From an uncultured Duncaniella sp. (GTDB lineage: Bacteria; Bacteroidota; Bacteroidia; Bacteroidales; Muribaculaceae): 64,000 nt of DNA. The position numbers and the translations under genes are program-made. Below are positions 31,387 to 38,939 of the stretch, piece after piece. The stretch's first letter is position 1; each line of letters opens with the position of its first letter. The notes beneath the pieces are model-generated. The model searched no databases and was not told the origin of the DNA. It worked only from the letters and a program-made list of their open reading frames with translations. The DNA lies in assembly GCA_910584825.1 (NCBI GenBank), contig CAJUCI010000007.1, positions 1 through 64,000 of the forward strand, read 5' to 3'.

Positions 31387-33693
31387 ATGATGAAAAAGTC
31401 ATTTCTGCTACTCCTCCTGCTACTGATGTCGGCCACACTTGTCATGGCCAATCCCCCCGGCGTGACCGACGCCAATATAGGCGGCCACGTCATCGACAGC
31501 GAGAACGGCGAGCATCTGCCGGGATGCGTGGTGCATATCTCGGGCACCGACCTCGCCGTGATGACCGACGGCTCGGGCCACTACGTATTCCGCGACCTCG
31601 TGCCGGGCAGCTATGAGCTTGAGGTGTCGACAACAGGCTATCTCACGCAAAGGAAACACACTACAGTCAACACCGGCCAAAGCGTGGAACTGAACTTCGA
31701 GATTCAGCCCGACGCTTTCATGCTCGACCAGGTGGTGGTCACATCATCCAAGACCGACACGCGGCGCAGAGAGAGTCCCTCGCTAGTCAATGTGCTCACG
31801 GGCAAGACTTTCATTGACGCCGGAGCATGCTCGCTGGCCGACGGCCTCGACTTCCAGCCCGGCGTGAGAGTAGAGAACGACTGTCAGAACTGCGGATTCA
31901 CCCAAGTGAGAATCAATGGCCTGGACGGTCATTACTCGCAGATACTCATGAACTCGCGCCCGGTCTTCTCGGCCTTGGCCGGGGTGTACGGGCTGGAGCA
32001 TATACCGGCCAACATGATTGACCGCGTGGAGATTATGCGCGGAGGCGGCTCGGCACTCTTCGGCTCGTCGGCCGTGGGCGGTACCATAAACATCATCACC
32101 AAAGACCCCATAGTCAACTCGGCTCGGCTCAGCCATACCATCTCGTCAATAGGCGTGACAGGGGCTCTTGACAACAACACCACCATGAACGCCTCGGTGG
32201 TCACCGACAACAACAAGGCGGGAATATTCATATACGGCCAGAGCCGCTCGCGTGACGGGTATGACCACAACGACGACGGATTTACCGAGGTGGCCGAAAT
32301 CAAGAGCAAGACCCTGGGCGCGCGCACCTTTTTCCGCCCCAGCGACATCTCCCGTCTGACACTCGAATATCACGGCACCCATGAATATCGCCGCGGAGGC
32401 GACCGCCTGGACCAGCCCGCCCACATGGCGATGATTGCCGAGCAGGTGGAGCACAATATCAATGCCGGAGAGGCTACACTCGACATGTGGCTGTGCGACC
32501 GCCGCGACAAGCTGTCGGTGTTCGCGGCCACACAAAGCACCAAGCGCAAGAGCTATTACGGTTCCGACATGGACCCCGATGCCTATGGCCGCACCTCTGA
32601 CATCGTGGTGACAGCCGGCTCGCAATGGACCCACCCCATCGACCGTCTGCTGTTCATGCCGGCCGAGTTCATCGCCGGACTCGAGTATTCCTACAACCGT
32701 CTGCACGACATCACCATAGGCTACGGTCACGACATCACCCAAAATGTCAACATCTACAGCGGCTACGTGCAAAACGAATGGAAAAACCGCCATTGGGGAT
32801 TTCTTGCCGGTGCTCGCATCGACAAGCATTCGCTCATACGCAACGCCATCATTTCGCCCCGCGTCAACATCCGCTACAATCCGTCTGACAATATGAACTT
32901 CCGCGTCTCCTACTCCACAGGCTTCCGCTCCCCTCAGGCTTATGACGAGGATTTCCATGTAGCCATCGTGGGCGGCGAGCGCGTGGTCACCATCCTTGCC
33001 CCCGGACTCAAGCAGGAGAGTTCGCAGAGCGTCAGCCTCTCGGCCGACCTCTACCACCGCTTCGGCAATGTGCAGACCAACCTGCTGGTGGAGGGTTTCT
33101 ACACCGACCTGCGCGACGTCTTCGCCCTGCGTCAGCTCGACGAGCCTGACGAGAACGGCAACGCCGTGCTCGAGCGTTACAACGGTTCGGGCGCACGTGT
33201 TGCCGGAATCAACATCGAGGCCAAGGCATATTTCTCAAGCCATTTCGACGTGCAGGGCGGCGTGACCTTGCAGCGCAGCCGATACAAACGTCCCGAGGCG
33301 TGGAGCGACAATCCTGACGTGCCTGCTGTCAAGCGCATGTTCCGTACCCCCGACGTGTACGGCTACTTCACGGCCAACTGGGAGATAGCCCGCTCGCTCC
33401 GCCTCACGCTCACCGGCACAGCCACCGGCCCGATGCTCGTACAGCACATGGCCGGAGCGGGCACCGACATCGACCTCGCCGTGACCACGCAGTCATTCTT
33501 CGACGCCTCGGCCAAAATCAGTTACGAATTCCGGCTCTTCAACCGTGTCGACCTTGACATATCGGCAGGCGTGAGCAACGTGTTCAACTCCTATCAGCGC
33601 GACTTCGACACCGGCCCCCTCCGCGACTCGGGCTACATCTACGGCCCCACCCTCCCCCGCAGCCTCAACGTCGGCGTCAGCCTGAATCTATAA
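31387..33693 (+). CDS. TonB-dependent outer membrane receptor
   Basis: A 768-residue TonB-dependent transporter. After the signal peptide (about 1-21) come a carboxypeptidase-regulatory-like domain (about 28-110), a TonB box region (LDQVVVTSSK), the plug domain (about 125-245) and a barrel ending in LNL. The plug carries ENDCQNCGFTQVRINGLDGHYSQILMNSRPVF, with a CxxC pair, and MRGGGSALFGSSAVGGTINIIT. It belongs to the smaller, non-SusC receptor class used for metals, siderophores, haem or cobalamin. The substrate is not decided by sequence; the divergent iron-sulfur protein and downstream feoAB make a metal plausible. ATG codons at 31387 and 31390 are both possible. Confidence 0.9.
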   Translation: MMKKSFLLLLLLLMSATLVMANPPGVTDANIGGHVIDSENGEHLPGCVVHISGTDLAVMTDGSGHYVFRDLVPGSYELEVSTTGYLTQRKHTTVNTGQSVELNFEIQPDAFMLDQVVVTSSKTDTRRRESPSLVNVLTGKTFIDAGACSLADGLDFQPGVRVENDCQNCGFTQVRINGLDGHYSQILMNSRPVFSALAGVYGLEHIPANMIDRVEIMRGGGSALFGSSAVGGTINIITKDPIVNSARLSHTISSIGVTGALDNNTTMNASVVTDNNKAGIFIYGQSRSRDGYDHNDDGFTEVAEIKSKTLGARTFFRPSDISRLTLEYHGTHEYRRGGDRLDQPAHMAMIAEQVEHNINAGEATLDMWLCDRRDKLSVFAATQSTKRKSYYGSDMDPDAYGRTSDIVVTAGSQWTHPIDRLLFMPAEFIAGLEYSYNRLHDITIGYGHDITQNVNIYSGYVQNEWKNRHWGFLAGARIDKHSLIRNAIISPRVNIRYNPSDNMNFRVSYSTGFRSPQAYDEDFHVAIVGGERVVTILAPGLKQESSQSVSLSADLYHRFGNVQTNLLVEGFYTDLRDVFALRQLDEPDENGNAVLERYNGSGARVAGINIEAKAYFSSHFDVQGGVTLQRSRYKRPEAWSDNPDVPAVKRMFRTPDVYGYFTANWEIARSLRLTLTGTATGPMLVQHMAGAGTDIDLAVTTQSFFDASAKISYEFRLFNRVDLDISAGVSNVFNSYQRDFDTGPLRDSGYIYGPTLPRSLNVGVSLNL

Positions 33694-33759
33694 TCCCCCC
33701 AAACGTATCCGCCTCATAACCCCGAAACGGCAAAAGAGAAGCGAGTCATAGCCCAAGAA

Positions 33760-33873
33760 GGGGACAAAAGGACAAAAGAGACAAAAGAAACACAAGTTTT
33801 GAGAGTCAAGAATTTTTAATTCTTAATTCCCAAAGACTTGTGTTTCTTTTGTCTCTTTTGTCCTTTTGTCCCC
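33760..33873. repeat. Long 9-nt-repeat hairpin, copy A
   Basis: Two 37-nt arms (33760-33796 and 33837-33873) are perfect reverse complements. Each arm is four successive units of about 9 nt on the pattern RRACANAAG (GGGGACAAAA, GGACAAAAG, AGACAAAAG, AAACACAAG). The 40-nt loop contains a smaller AAGAAT/ATTCTT stem. It lies between the convergent TonB receptor and ispF. No T-run follows on either strand. Confidence 0.9.
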
Positions 33874-33896
33874 TACTTGAATTTCGAGACTATAGT

Positions 33897-34373
33897 TTAT
33901 CTTGATTTAGTTATCAAGGCTACGGCCATTGCGGCGATGCCTTCGCCGCGGCCTGTGAAGCCGAGGTGTTCGGTGGTGGTGGCTTTGACCGACACGCAGT
34001 CGGCGGGGATGGCGAGGTCAGCTGCCACGTTGGCTATCATCTCGGGGATATATGTGAGCAGTTTTGGCCGCTGGGCTACGATGGTAACATCAACATTTCC
34101 AACGGTGTAACCTTTCTCTGCGATAATCTCGACCACACGGCGCAGGAGTCTGCGGGAGTCCGCCCCCTTGTATTCAGGGTCGGTGTCGGGGAAATGATAG
34201 CCTATGTCACGCATGGCCGCCGCGCCGAGCAGGGCGTCGGAGAGAGCGTGGAGAGCCACGTCGGCATCGCTGTGGCCGAGAAGGCCCTTCTCATACGGCA
34301 CATGAACGCCGCAAAGTATCAGCTCGCGTCCTTCGACGAGCTTATGCACGTCATATCCTTGTCCTATTCTCAT
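33897..34373 (-). CDS. ispF: 2-C-methyl-D-erythritol 2,4-cyclodiphosphate synthase
   Basis: A 158-residue zinc enzyme of the non-mevalonate isoprenoid pathway. The metal ligands are in GQGYDVHKL (D8, H10) and HSDADVALHALSDALLGAA (H42 region); KGADSRRLL, the TIVAQRPKL strand and ATTTEHLGFTGRGEGIAAMAV complete the family pattern. Its start overlaps the porV stop by 4 nt, so the two are cotranscribed. Confidence 0.96.
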   Translation of the reverse strand: MRIGQGYDVHKLVEGRELILCGVHVPYEKGLLGHSDADVALHALSDALLGAAAMRDIGYHFPDTDPEYKGADSRRLLRRVVEIIAEKGYTVGNVDVTIVAQRPKLLTYIPEMIANVAADLAIPADCVSVKATTTEHLGFTGRGEGIAAMAVALITKSR

Positions 34374-35569
34374 CGTCTTCCGAAGATTTCTTTAAGTCCG
34401 TCCATATCAAATGTCAGCGAGAAACGCAGGGTCTGGTCGAGGGGCGAGGTCTGCGCAGTGGCCAGCATATAGGAAGCGTCGAGGCGCAGCACGTTGAGCG
34501 CGAAGCCTGCACCGATGCCGAAATACTGCAGATTGCCCTTGGCAGGATTCTGATAGTAATAACCTGCACGCAGGAAGAACTGCTGATTGTAGTTATACTC
34601 GGCTCCGAGCGAGTAGGAAATCTCGCGAAGCTCCTCCTTCATGCCGCCGGGTGCGTCGGTAAACGACTTGAAGATACCTGTAATCGACGACATATTCTGC
34701 CAGTCGCGGTCGGCCAGCTCATACTCAATCTCACCCTCAGTGCCCTCGGCATAATCCACACGGCGCGGGCGGGTGGGCACGAGCAGCTTGTTGAGGTCAA
34801 GGTTGAGCGAGAGGTTATGATAATCGGCGAGGGGGAATGTGAACGATGTGCCTATACGCAGATTGGTCGGGAGGAAGGCCGGGTCGGCACCGTGGTTATA
34901 GTTGACCTTCGAGCCGATGTTGGATATATTCCATCCCCACGACCACTGACACTCGTTGCGGCCTATGATGGGATAGGTGGTATAGTATCCGGCAATGTCG
35001 GCCGAGAAGGCTGACGCGCCCGTCGACTGGTCGGTCTCCGAGCCGCCGAAACCAAGGTCGGAATATATGTAGCGGAACACCACGCCCATCGAGAACTTCT
35101 CGGAGAGCTTTCGCGAATAGCCCACGTCAATCGACATCTCGTAGGGGTTGATGGTCTGGCTGCTCGTCTCGCCGATGGTGCCGCTCACCACCTCGCCGAG
35201 CGAGAAATAGCGGAGCGAGGCCGAGACGGCCTGATTGTCATCCTGACCGAGCTTCCAGTAGCCCGAGAGATTGGCGAGATAGATGTCGTTGACGAGTTTG
35301 CGGAGCCAAGGTGTATAGCTGAGTGACACCGCCCCGCGACTGTAGGCAAAGGCATACTTTGACGGATTCCAGAACTGGGAATTGGCGTCAGGCTCGGTGG
35401 CCGCACCGAGGTCGCCCATCGAGGCACCACGCGCGTCAGGGGCTATGCCGAGCGAGGTCACGCCGGTGGTTATAGGGTTGAATTCATCGTTCTTGATTTC
35501 GGCCCGCAGCGACACGGCAACACCGGCCACGACGGCAACCACAAGAACTATACGGTTATAAAGGGTCAT
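34370..35569 (-). CDS. porV: Type IX secretion outer membrane channel protein PorV
   Basis: A 399-residue outer-membrane beta-barrel matching PorV (LptO): a signal peptide, then NPITTGVTSLGIAPDARGASMGDLGAATEPDANSQFWNPSKYAFA in pieces, SYTPWLRKLVNDIYLANLSGYWKL, ASLRYFSLGEVVSGT, SRKLSEKFSMGVVFRYIYSDL, NISNIGSKVNY and FLPTNLRIGTSFTF. PorV binds the C-terminal domain of type IX cargo at the outer membrane and passes it to the attachment complex. The rest of the secretion apparatus is not in this window. Its presence implies that T9SS cargo exists in this genome. Confidence 0.92.
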   Translation of the reverse strand: MTLYNRIVLVVAVVAGVAVSLRAEIKNDEFNPITTGVTSLGIAPDARGASMGDLGAATEPDANSQFWNPSKYAFAYSRGAVSLSYTPWLRKLVNDIYLANLSGYWKLGQDDNQAVSASLRYFSLGEVVSGTIGETSSQTINPYEMSIDVGYSRKLSEKFSMGVVFRYIYSDLGFGGSETDQSTGASAFSADIAGYYTTYPIIGRNECQWSWGWNISNIGSKVNYNHGADPAFLPTNLRIGTSFTFPLADYHNLSLNLDLNKLLVPTRPRRVDYAEGTEGEIEYELADRDWQNMSSITGIFKSFTDAPGGMKEELREISYSLGAEYNYNQQFFLRAGYYYQNPAKGNLQYFGIGAGFALNVLRLDASYMLATAQTSPLDQTLRFSLTFDMDGLKEIFGRR

Positions 35570-35656
35570 TTTCGGATATTGTTATACAATAATATAAACT
35601 CAATATCCGCGAAAATATTGCATGACACCCCAATAATCATGCCAAGTCACAGTTCA

Positions 35657-35783
35657 CCGAAAAGGGGACATAAGGACAAAAGAGCCAAAGGCGACATAAG
35701 TTTTATTATATAATTCCTGAAAACATGAGGAATATATTTCTTATGTCGCTTTTGTCTCTTTTGTCCTTATGTCCCCTTTTCGG
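35657..35783. repeat. Long 9-nt-repeat hairpin, copy B
   Basis: Arms 35657-35700 and 35740-35783, 44 nt each with 42 matches. Units are GGGGACATAA, GGACAAAAG, AGCCAAAGG (AGACAAAAG in the other arm) and CGACATAAG, with an outer CCGAAAA extension. The loop holds its own AATTCCT/AGGAATAT stem. It lies just beyond the 3' end of the porin gene and upstream of porV, both on the minus strand. Confidence 0.9.
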
Positions 35784-35812
35784 GGAATTACGCAACCGTT
35801 TTCCGGCGGTTG

Positions 35813-37024
35813 TCAGAAGAGTATCTGCAGACGGGCCTGGATGGTGTTGACATGGCATTTATGGAAGCCAAGCACCTCACTGTCACGCACATCGGTGTAG
35901 GAGTAGCGCAGACGGGCCAGCATATACTTGTTGATATAATAGTTGAGCGTGACGGAATAGTCGTTGGAGCGGCCGCCGAACACATCGGCCTTGCTGCACG
36001 ATGCGTCAGTGTAATTGTAGCCCACAATCATCTCGAGCGACTTGGGGCCGGGGGTGGCCAGGCCGGCATCGCCGTGCGAGTAGCCGTAATTGCCGCCGAT
36101 GAGTATGCCGCGGAGGAATGCGTAGCCGCCCTGTGCGCGATAGTTGGCCAGGCCGCTGCGGCGCGAGATGTTCATGTAGTAATACTGCCCCTCTACGGCA
36201 AAACGCTCGTAGGCAAAGAGTATCTCAGGCGACATCTTGAACACACCCTTGGCATCGCCGACATGGGCGTCAAGCATGCCTATCTTGTTGACACGTGTGG
36301 GGAAATTGGCCGAATAGTTGAAATAGCCCTGCGATGTCTCGCCGTCATCCTCGATGCTGTGGAGGGCCGACTGATACCAGAGCGACATGCCCACCTGGGC
36401 CACGGCTCCCTCCTTATGTAACGGACGGTACACGAGTCGTGTCAGTCCGCCTACGCTCACCTTGCCCTGCTCGTTGGCCGGCTTGGACATCGAAGTGCCG
36501 TCGATGATGGCACTCACGCCTGCAAAGAAGTCATCCTTGTCATGGACATACTCGATGCCCACGTTACGCCCCGTGGCCTTGAAGAAGTCATCGGTGGTGG
36601 GGGCCTCCATTGCGGGCTTCATCGAGCTTGACGTGGCGGCGTTGAGGCCGAACTGGTGCACGAAATATCCGCCGCGCAGATAGTTTTCGGGATTGAAATT
36701 ATACTGGATATACACATCCTTGAATCCGAGTTTCTGATAGCCGTAACCCACATCAATCTTTGCCTGCCAGTGGCCATAGCTGGCCTTGGCACCCATGCGT
36801 ATGTCGGGGACAGCCACACCGTCGGAGAAGTGAGGCCCCTCGGAGATGATGTTGCCGTCGGCGTCGCGGTCCTCATAGAGCGCGCCGTCGGGTGAATACA
36901 CGGCACCGTCGAGAAGTATGCGGCCGGTGGGTTTGACTACGAGTTTATCTTCATATTGTGCGTTGGCTGTTGCGGCACCGATGAGTGCGGCTGCTGAAAT
37001 AGCGGTCAGTACGAGGCTTCTCAT
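35813..37024 (-). CDS. OprP/OprO-type porin
   Basis: A 403-residue outer-membrane porin with a signal peptide (MRSLVLTAISAAALIGAATANA) and a barrel of the OprP/OprO phosphate-selective porin family: LVVKPTGRILLDGAVY, SYGHWQAKIDVGYGYQKLGFKDVYIQY, YLRGGYFVHQFGLNAATSSSMK, and a terminal aromatic RLQILF. It is divergent from a histidine acid phosphatase, which suggests a phosphate-acquisition pair. Selectivity for phosphate is known for Pseudomonas members only. Confidence 0.85.
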   Translation of the reverse strand: MRSLVLTAISAAALIGAATANAQYEDKLVVKPTGRILLDGAVYSPDGALYEDRDADGNIISEGPHFSDGVAVPDIRMGAKASYGHWQAKIDVGYGYQKLGFKDVYIQYNFNPENYLRGGYFVHQFGLNAATSSSMKPAMEAPTTDDFFKATGRNVGIEYVHDKDDFFAGVSAIIDGTSMSKPANEQGKVSVGGLTRLVYRPLHKEGAVAQVGMSLWYQSALHSIEDDGETSQGYFNYSANFPTRVNKIGMLDAHVGDAKGVFKMSPEILFAYERFAVEGQYYYMNISRRSGLANYRAQGGYAFLRGILIGGNYGYSHGDAGLATPGPKSLEMIVGYNYTDASCSKADVFGGRSNDYSVTLNYYINKYMLARLRYSYTDVRDSEVLGFHKCHVNTIQARLQILF

Positions 37025-37367
37025 GATGATTTTGTTTTATGAAGTGCGCGCCGTGATGAGAATGGAGGTGTGCACCGTCGTGGGGTGATGAAATAAATAG
37101 TGAATACGGTTTGTGCTGGAAAGAATCGTGCAGATGTGTAGATGCAATCTCTGATGAATGTTTCGTGAACTCGCAATCATAACACGTGCCGGTTAAGAAA
37201 TGTTCACAATCGTTGTGAAAAAGTTGCATTATTGTGAATTTTTCCTTTTCGCTGAACCTTATGGGCCGTCATGTGTTAATAATGGCGTAATGCAAACCGA
37301 CATGAAATTTTCCTAAGACTCACCTTTCAACTCACGAAAAACTAACCCCCACAAATCACACGTCTAT
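37025..37367. promoter_or_regulatory. Divergent control region with palindromic operator
   Basis: This 343-bp gap separates the porin and phosphatase genes. It contains the perfect palindrome TTCACAATCGTTGTGAA (37203-37219) and a further half-site ATTGTGAA (37231-37238). I found no promoter of the usual TAnnTTTG type for either gene, which fits activator-dependent promoters. Operator function is inferred from symmetry and position only. Confidence 0.45.
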
Positions 37368-38672
37368 ATGAGAGCATTTATCACATCAGTCGTAGCACTC
37401 CTATGCTTCGGAGCAGCTGCCACAGTCGATGCGCAGTCACAACGCAGTCAGGAATTCAAGGACAAATATAAACTGAAAGAGGCCGTCGTGCTCAGCCGCC
37501 ACAACATCCGCTCGCCGCTCAGCGACAGCAAGAGCGACCTCGGACGCATGACCCCGCACGAATGGACCAAATGGAGCGCAGGCAAGAGCGAGCTGACCTC
37601 GCGAGGCGGCGCACTCGAGACCATGATGGGTCAATACTTCCGCAAATGGGCCGTTGACGCCGGGATGTTCCCCGAAAACTACGAGCCCACGGCCGACGAC
37701 CTCAACGTCATCGCCAACTCCATGCAACGCTGCATAGCTACAGCCCAGTATTTCTCGTCGGGCTTCATGCCGGTAGGCGGAGTGCGTGTCAACCACCGCT
37801 ACACCCCCAGCAAGATGGACCCCCTCTTCAACCCCCAGCTCACCAAGGTCAGCCCCGAGTTCGTGGCCACGGCAATGGAGCAGATTAACGCTATGGGGGG
37901 CAAGAAAGGTATAGTAGGCATCAACGAGGCCATCGCACCCAACTATGCTTTCATTCAGGAGGTCATGGACACCAAGGACTCACCTATGGCCAAGGCAAAC
38001 GACCCCAAACTCAAGGACTTTGACAACTATAACACCGAAATCGTGCTTGAGAAATTCAAGGAGCCGGGCATGAAGGCCGGATGCGCCCTCAAGGACCTCA
38101 ACGCCGCATCTGACGCGTTCATACTCCAGTATTACGAGGAGCCTGACAGCGTGAAGGCCGCCTTCGGCAAAAACCTCACCCGCGAGCAGTGGAGCCAACT
38201 CGCCCACATCAAGGATGTATATCAGGATGTGCTCTTCACCGCCCCCATCGTGGCGGTCAATGTGGCCAATCCGCTTATCCAGTACATGTATGACGAACTC
38301 CGCTCGCCCGACCGCAAGTTCACATTCCTTGTGGGTCACGACAGCAACCTCTCGTCAGTAGCCACAGCCCTCGGCGTGGAGGAGTACGAGCTGCCCAACG
38401 CCATCGAGAAGAAGACCCCCATCGGCTCGAAGATTGTAATCGAGAAGTTTGAGGGTGCCGACGGTCAGGAGTATGCCGACATCAACATCGTATATCAGAG
38501 CATCGACCAGCTCCGCAACATGGAACTGCTCTCGCTCGACAATCCCCCAATGATTTACCCCCTCACCCTCAAGGGCCTTGAAAAGAACTCCGACGGCCTC
38601 TACAAGCTCGCCGACCTCGAGGACCGTTTTGAGGAGGCCCTTGCCGCCTACGACGCCATCCCGTCAAAGTAA
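37368..38672 (+). CDS. Histidine acid phosphatase (clade 2, phytase-like)
   Basis: A 434-residue secreted phosphatase with a signal peptide (MRAFITSVVALLCFGAAATVDAQ). The catalytic motif is RHNIRSP at residues 44-50 (H45 nucleophile), a variant of RHGxRxP, with N in place of G. The proton-donor motif is GHDSNLSS (H324, D325). These are the marks of branch 2 of the histidine phosphatase superfamily (glucose-1-phosphatase, phytase, MINPP-like). Secretion and the divergent OprP-like porin suggest release and uptake of phosphate outside the inner membrane. The exact substrate is open. Confidence 0.9.
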   Translation: MRAFITSVVALLCFGAAATVDAQSQRSQEFKDKYKLKEAVVLSRHNIRSPLSDSKSDLGRMTPHEWTKWSAGKSELTSRGGALETMMGQYFRKWAVDAGMFPENYEPTADDLNVIANSMQRCIATAQYFSSGFMPVGGVRVNHRYTPSKMDPLFNPQLTKVSPEFVATAMEQINAMGGKKGIVGINEAIAPNYAFIQEVMDTKDSPMAKANDPKLKDFDNYNTEIVLEKFKEPGMKAGCALKDLNAASDAFILQYYEEPDSVKAAFGKNLTREQWSQLAHIKDVYQDVLFTAPIVAVNVANPLIQYMYDELRSPDRKFTFLVGHDSNLSSVATALGVEEYELPNAIEKKTPIGSKIVIEKFEGADGQEYADINIVYQSIDQLRNMELLSLDNPPMIYPLTLKGLEKNSDGLYKLADLEDRFEEALAAYDAIPSK

Positions 38673-38700
38673 TGCGACATGAATAGTCCTTAGAAGCTCC

Positions 38701-38827
38701 AAGAAGGGGACAAAAGGACACAAGAGACAAAAGCGACATAAGTTTTATTAATCTGACAATTATTAGTTATCAGAAGAATAAATCTCTTATGTCGCTTTTG
38801 TCTCTTGTGTCCTTTTGTCCCCTTCTT
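38701..38827. repeat. Long 9-nt-repeat hairpin, copy C
   Basis: Arms 38701-38742 and 38786-38827 are 42 nt each and perfectly complementary. Units: GGGGACAAAA, GGACACAAG, AGACAAAAG, CGACATAAG, with an outer AAGAA. The loop carries an inner TTTATT..TCTGA / TCAGA..AATAAA stem that it shares with copy D. It lies between the phosphatase and feoAB. Confidence 0.92.
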
Positions 38828-38908
38828 CGGCTTACTACCATCATAAAAATATCCCGGAGATGTGAAAAATCACTATTATCAGGTATTCACGTTTAGGAAT
38901 ATTATGCA

Positions 38909-38916
38909 TAATTTTG
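38909..38916 (+). promoter_or_regulatory. -7 element of feoAB
   Basis: TAATTTTG, 24 bp before the ATG at 38940. The -33 element is not clear. No Fur box with good symmetry was seen. Confidence 0.5.
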
Positions 38917-38939
38917 TAGTCGGATAATACATATCGACT

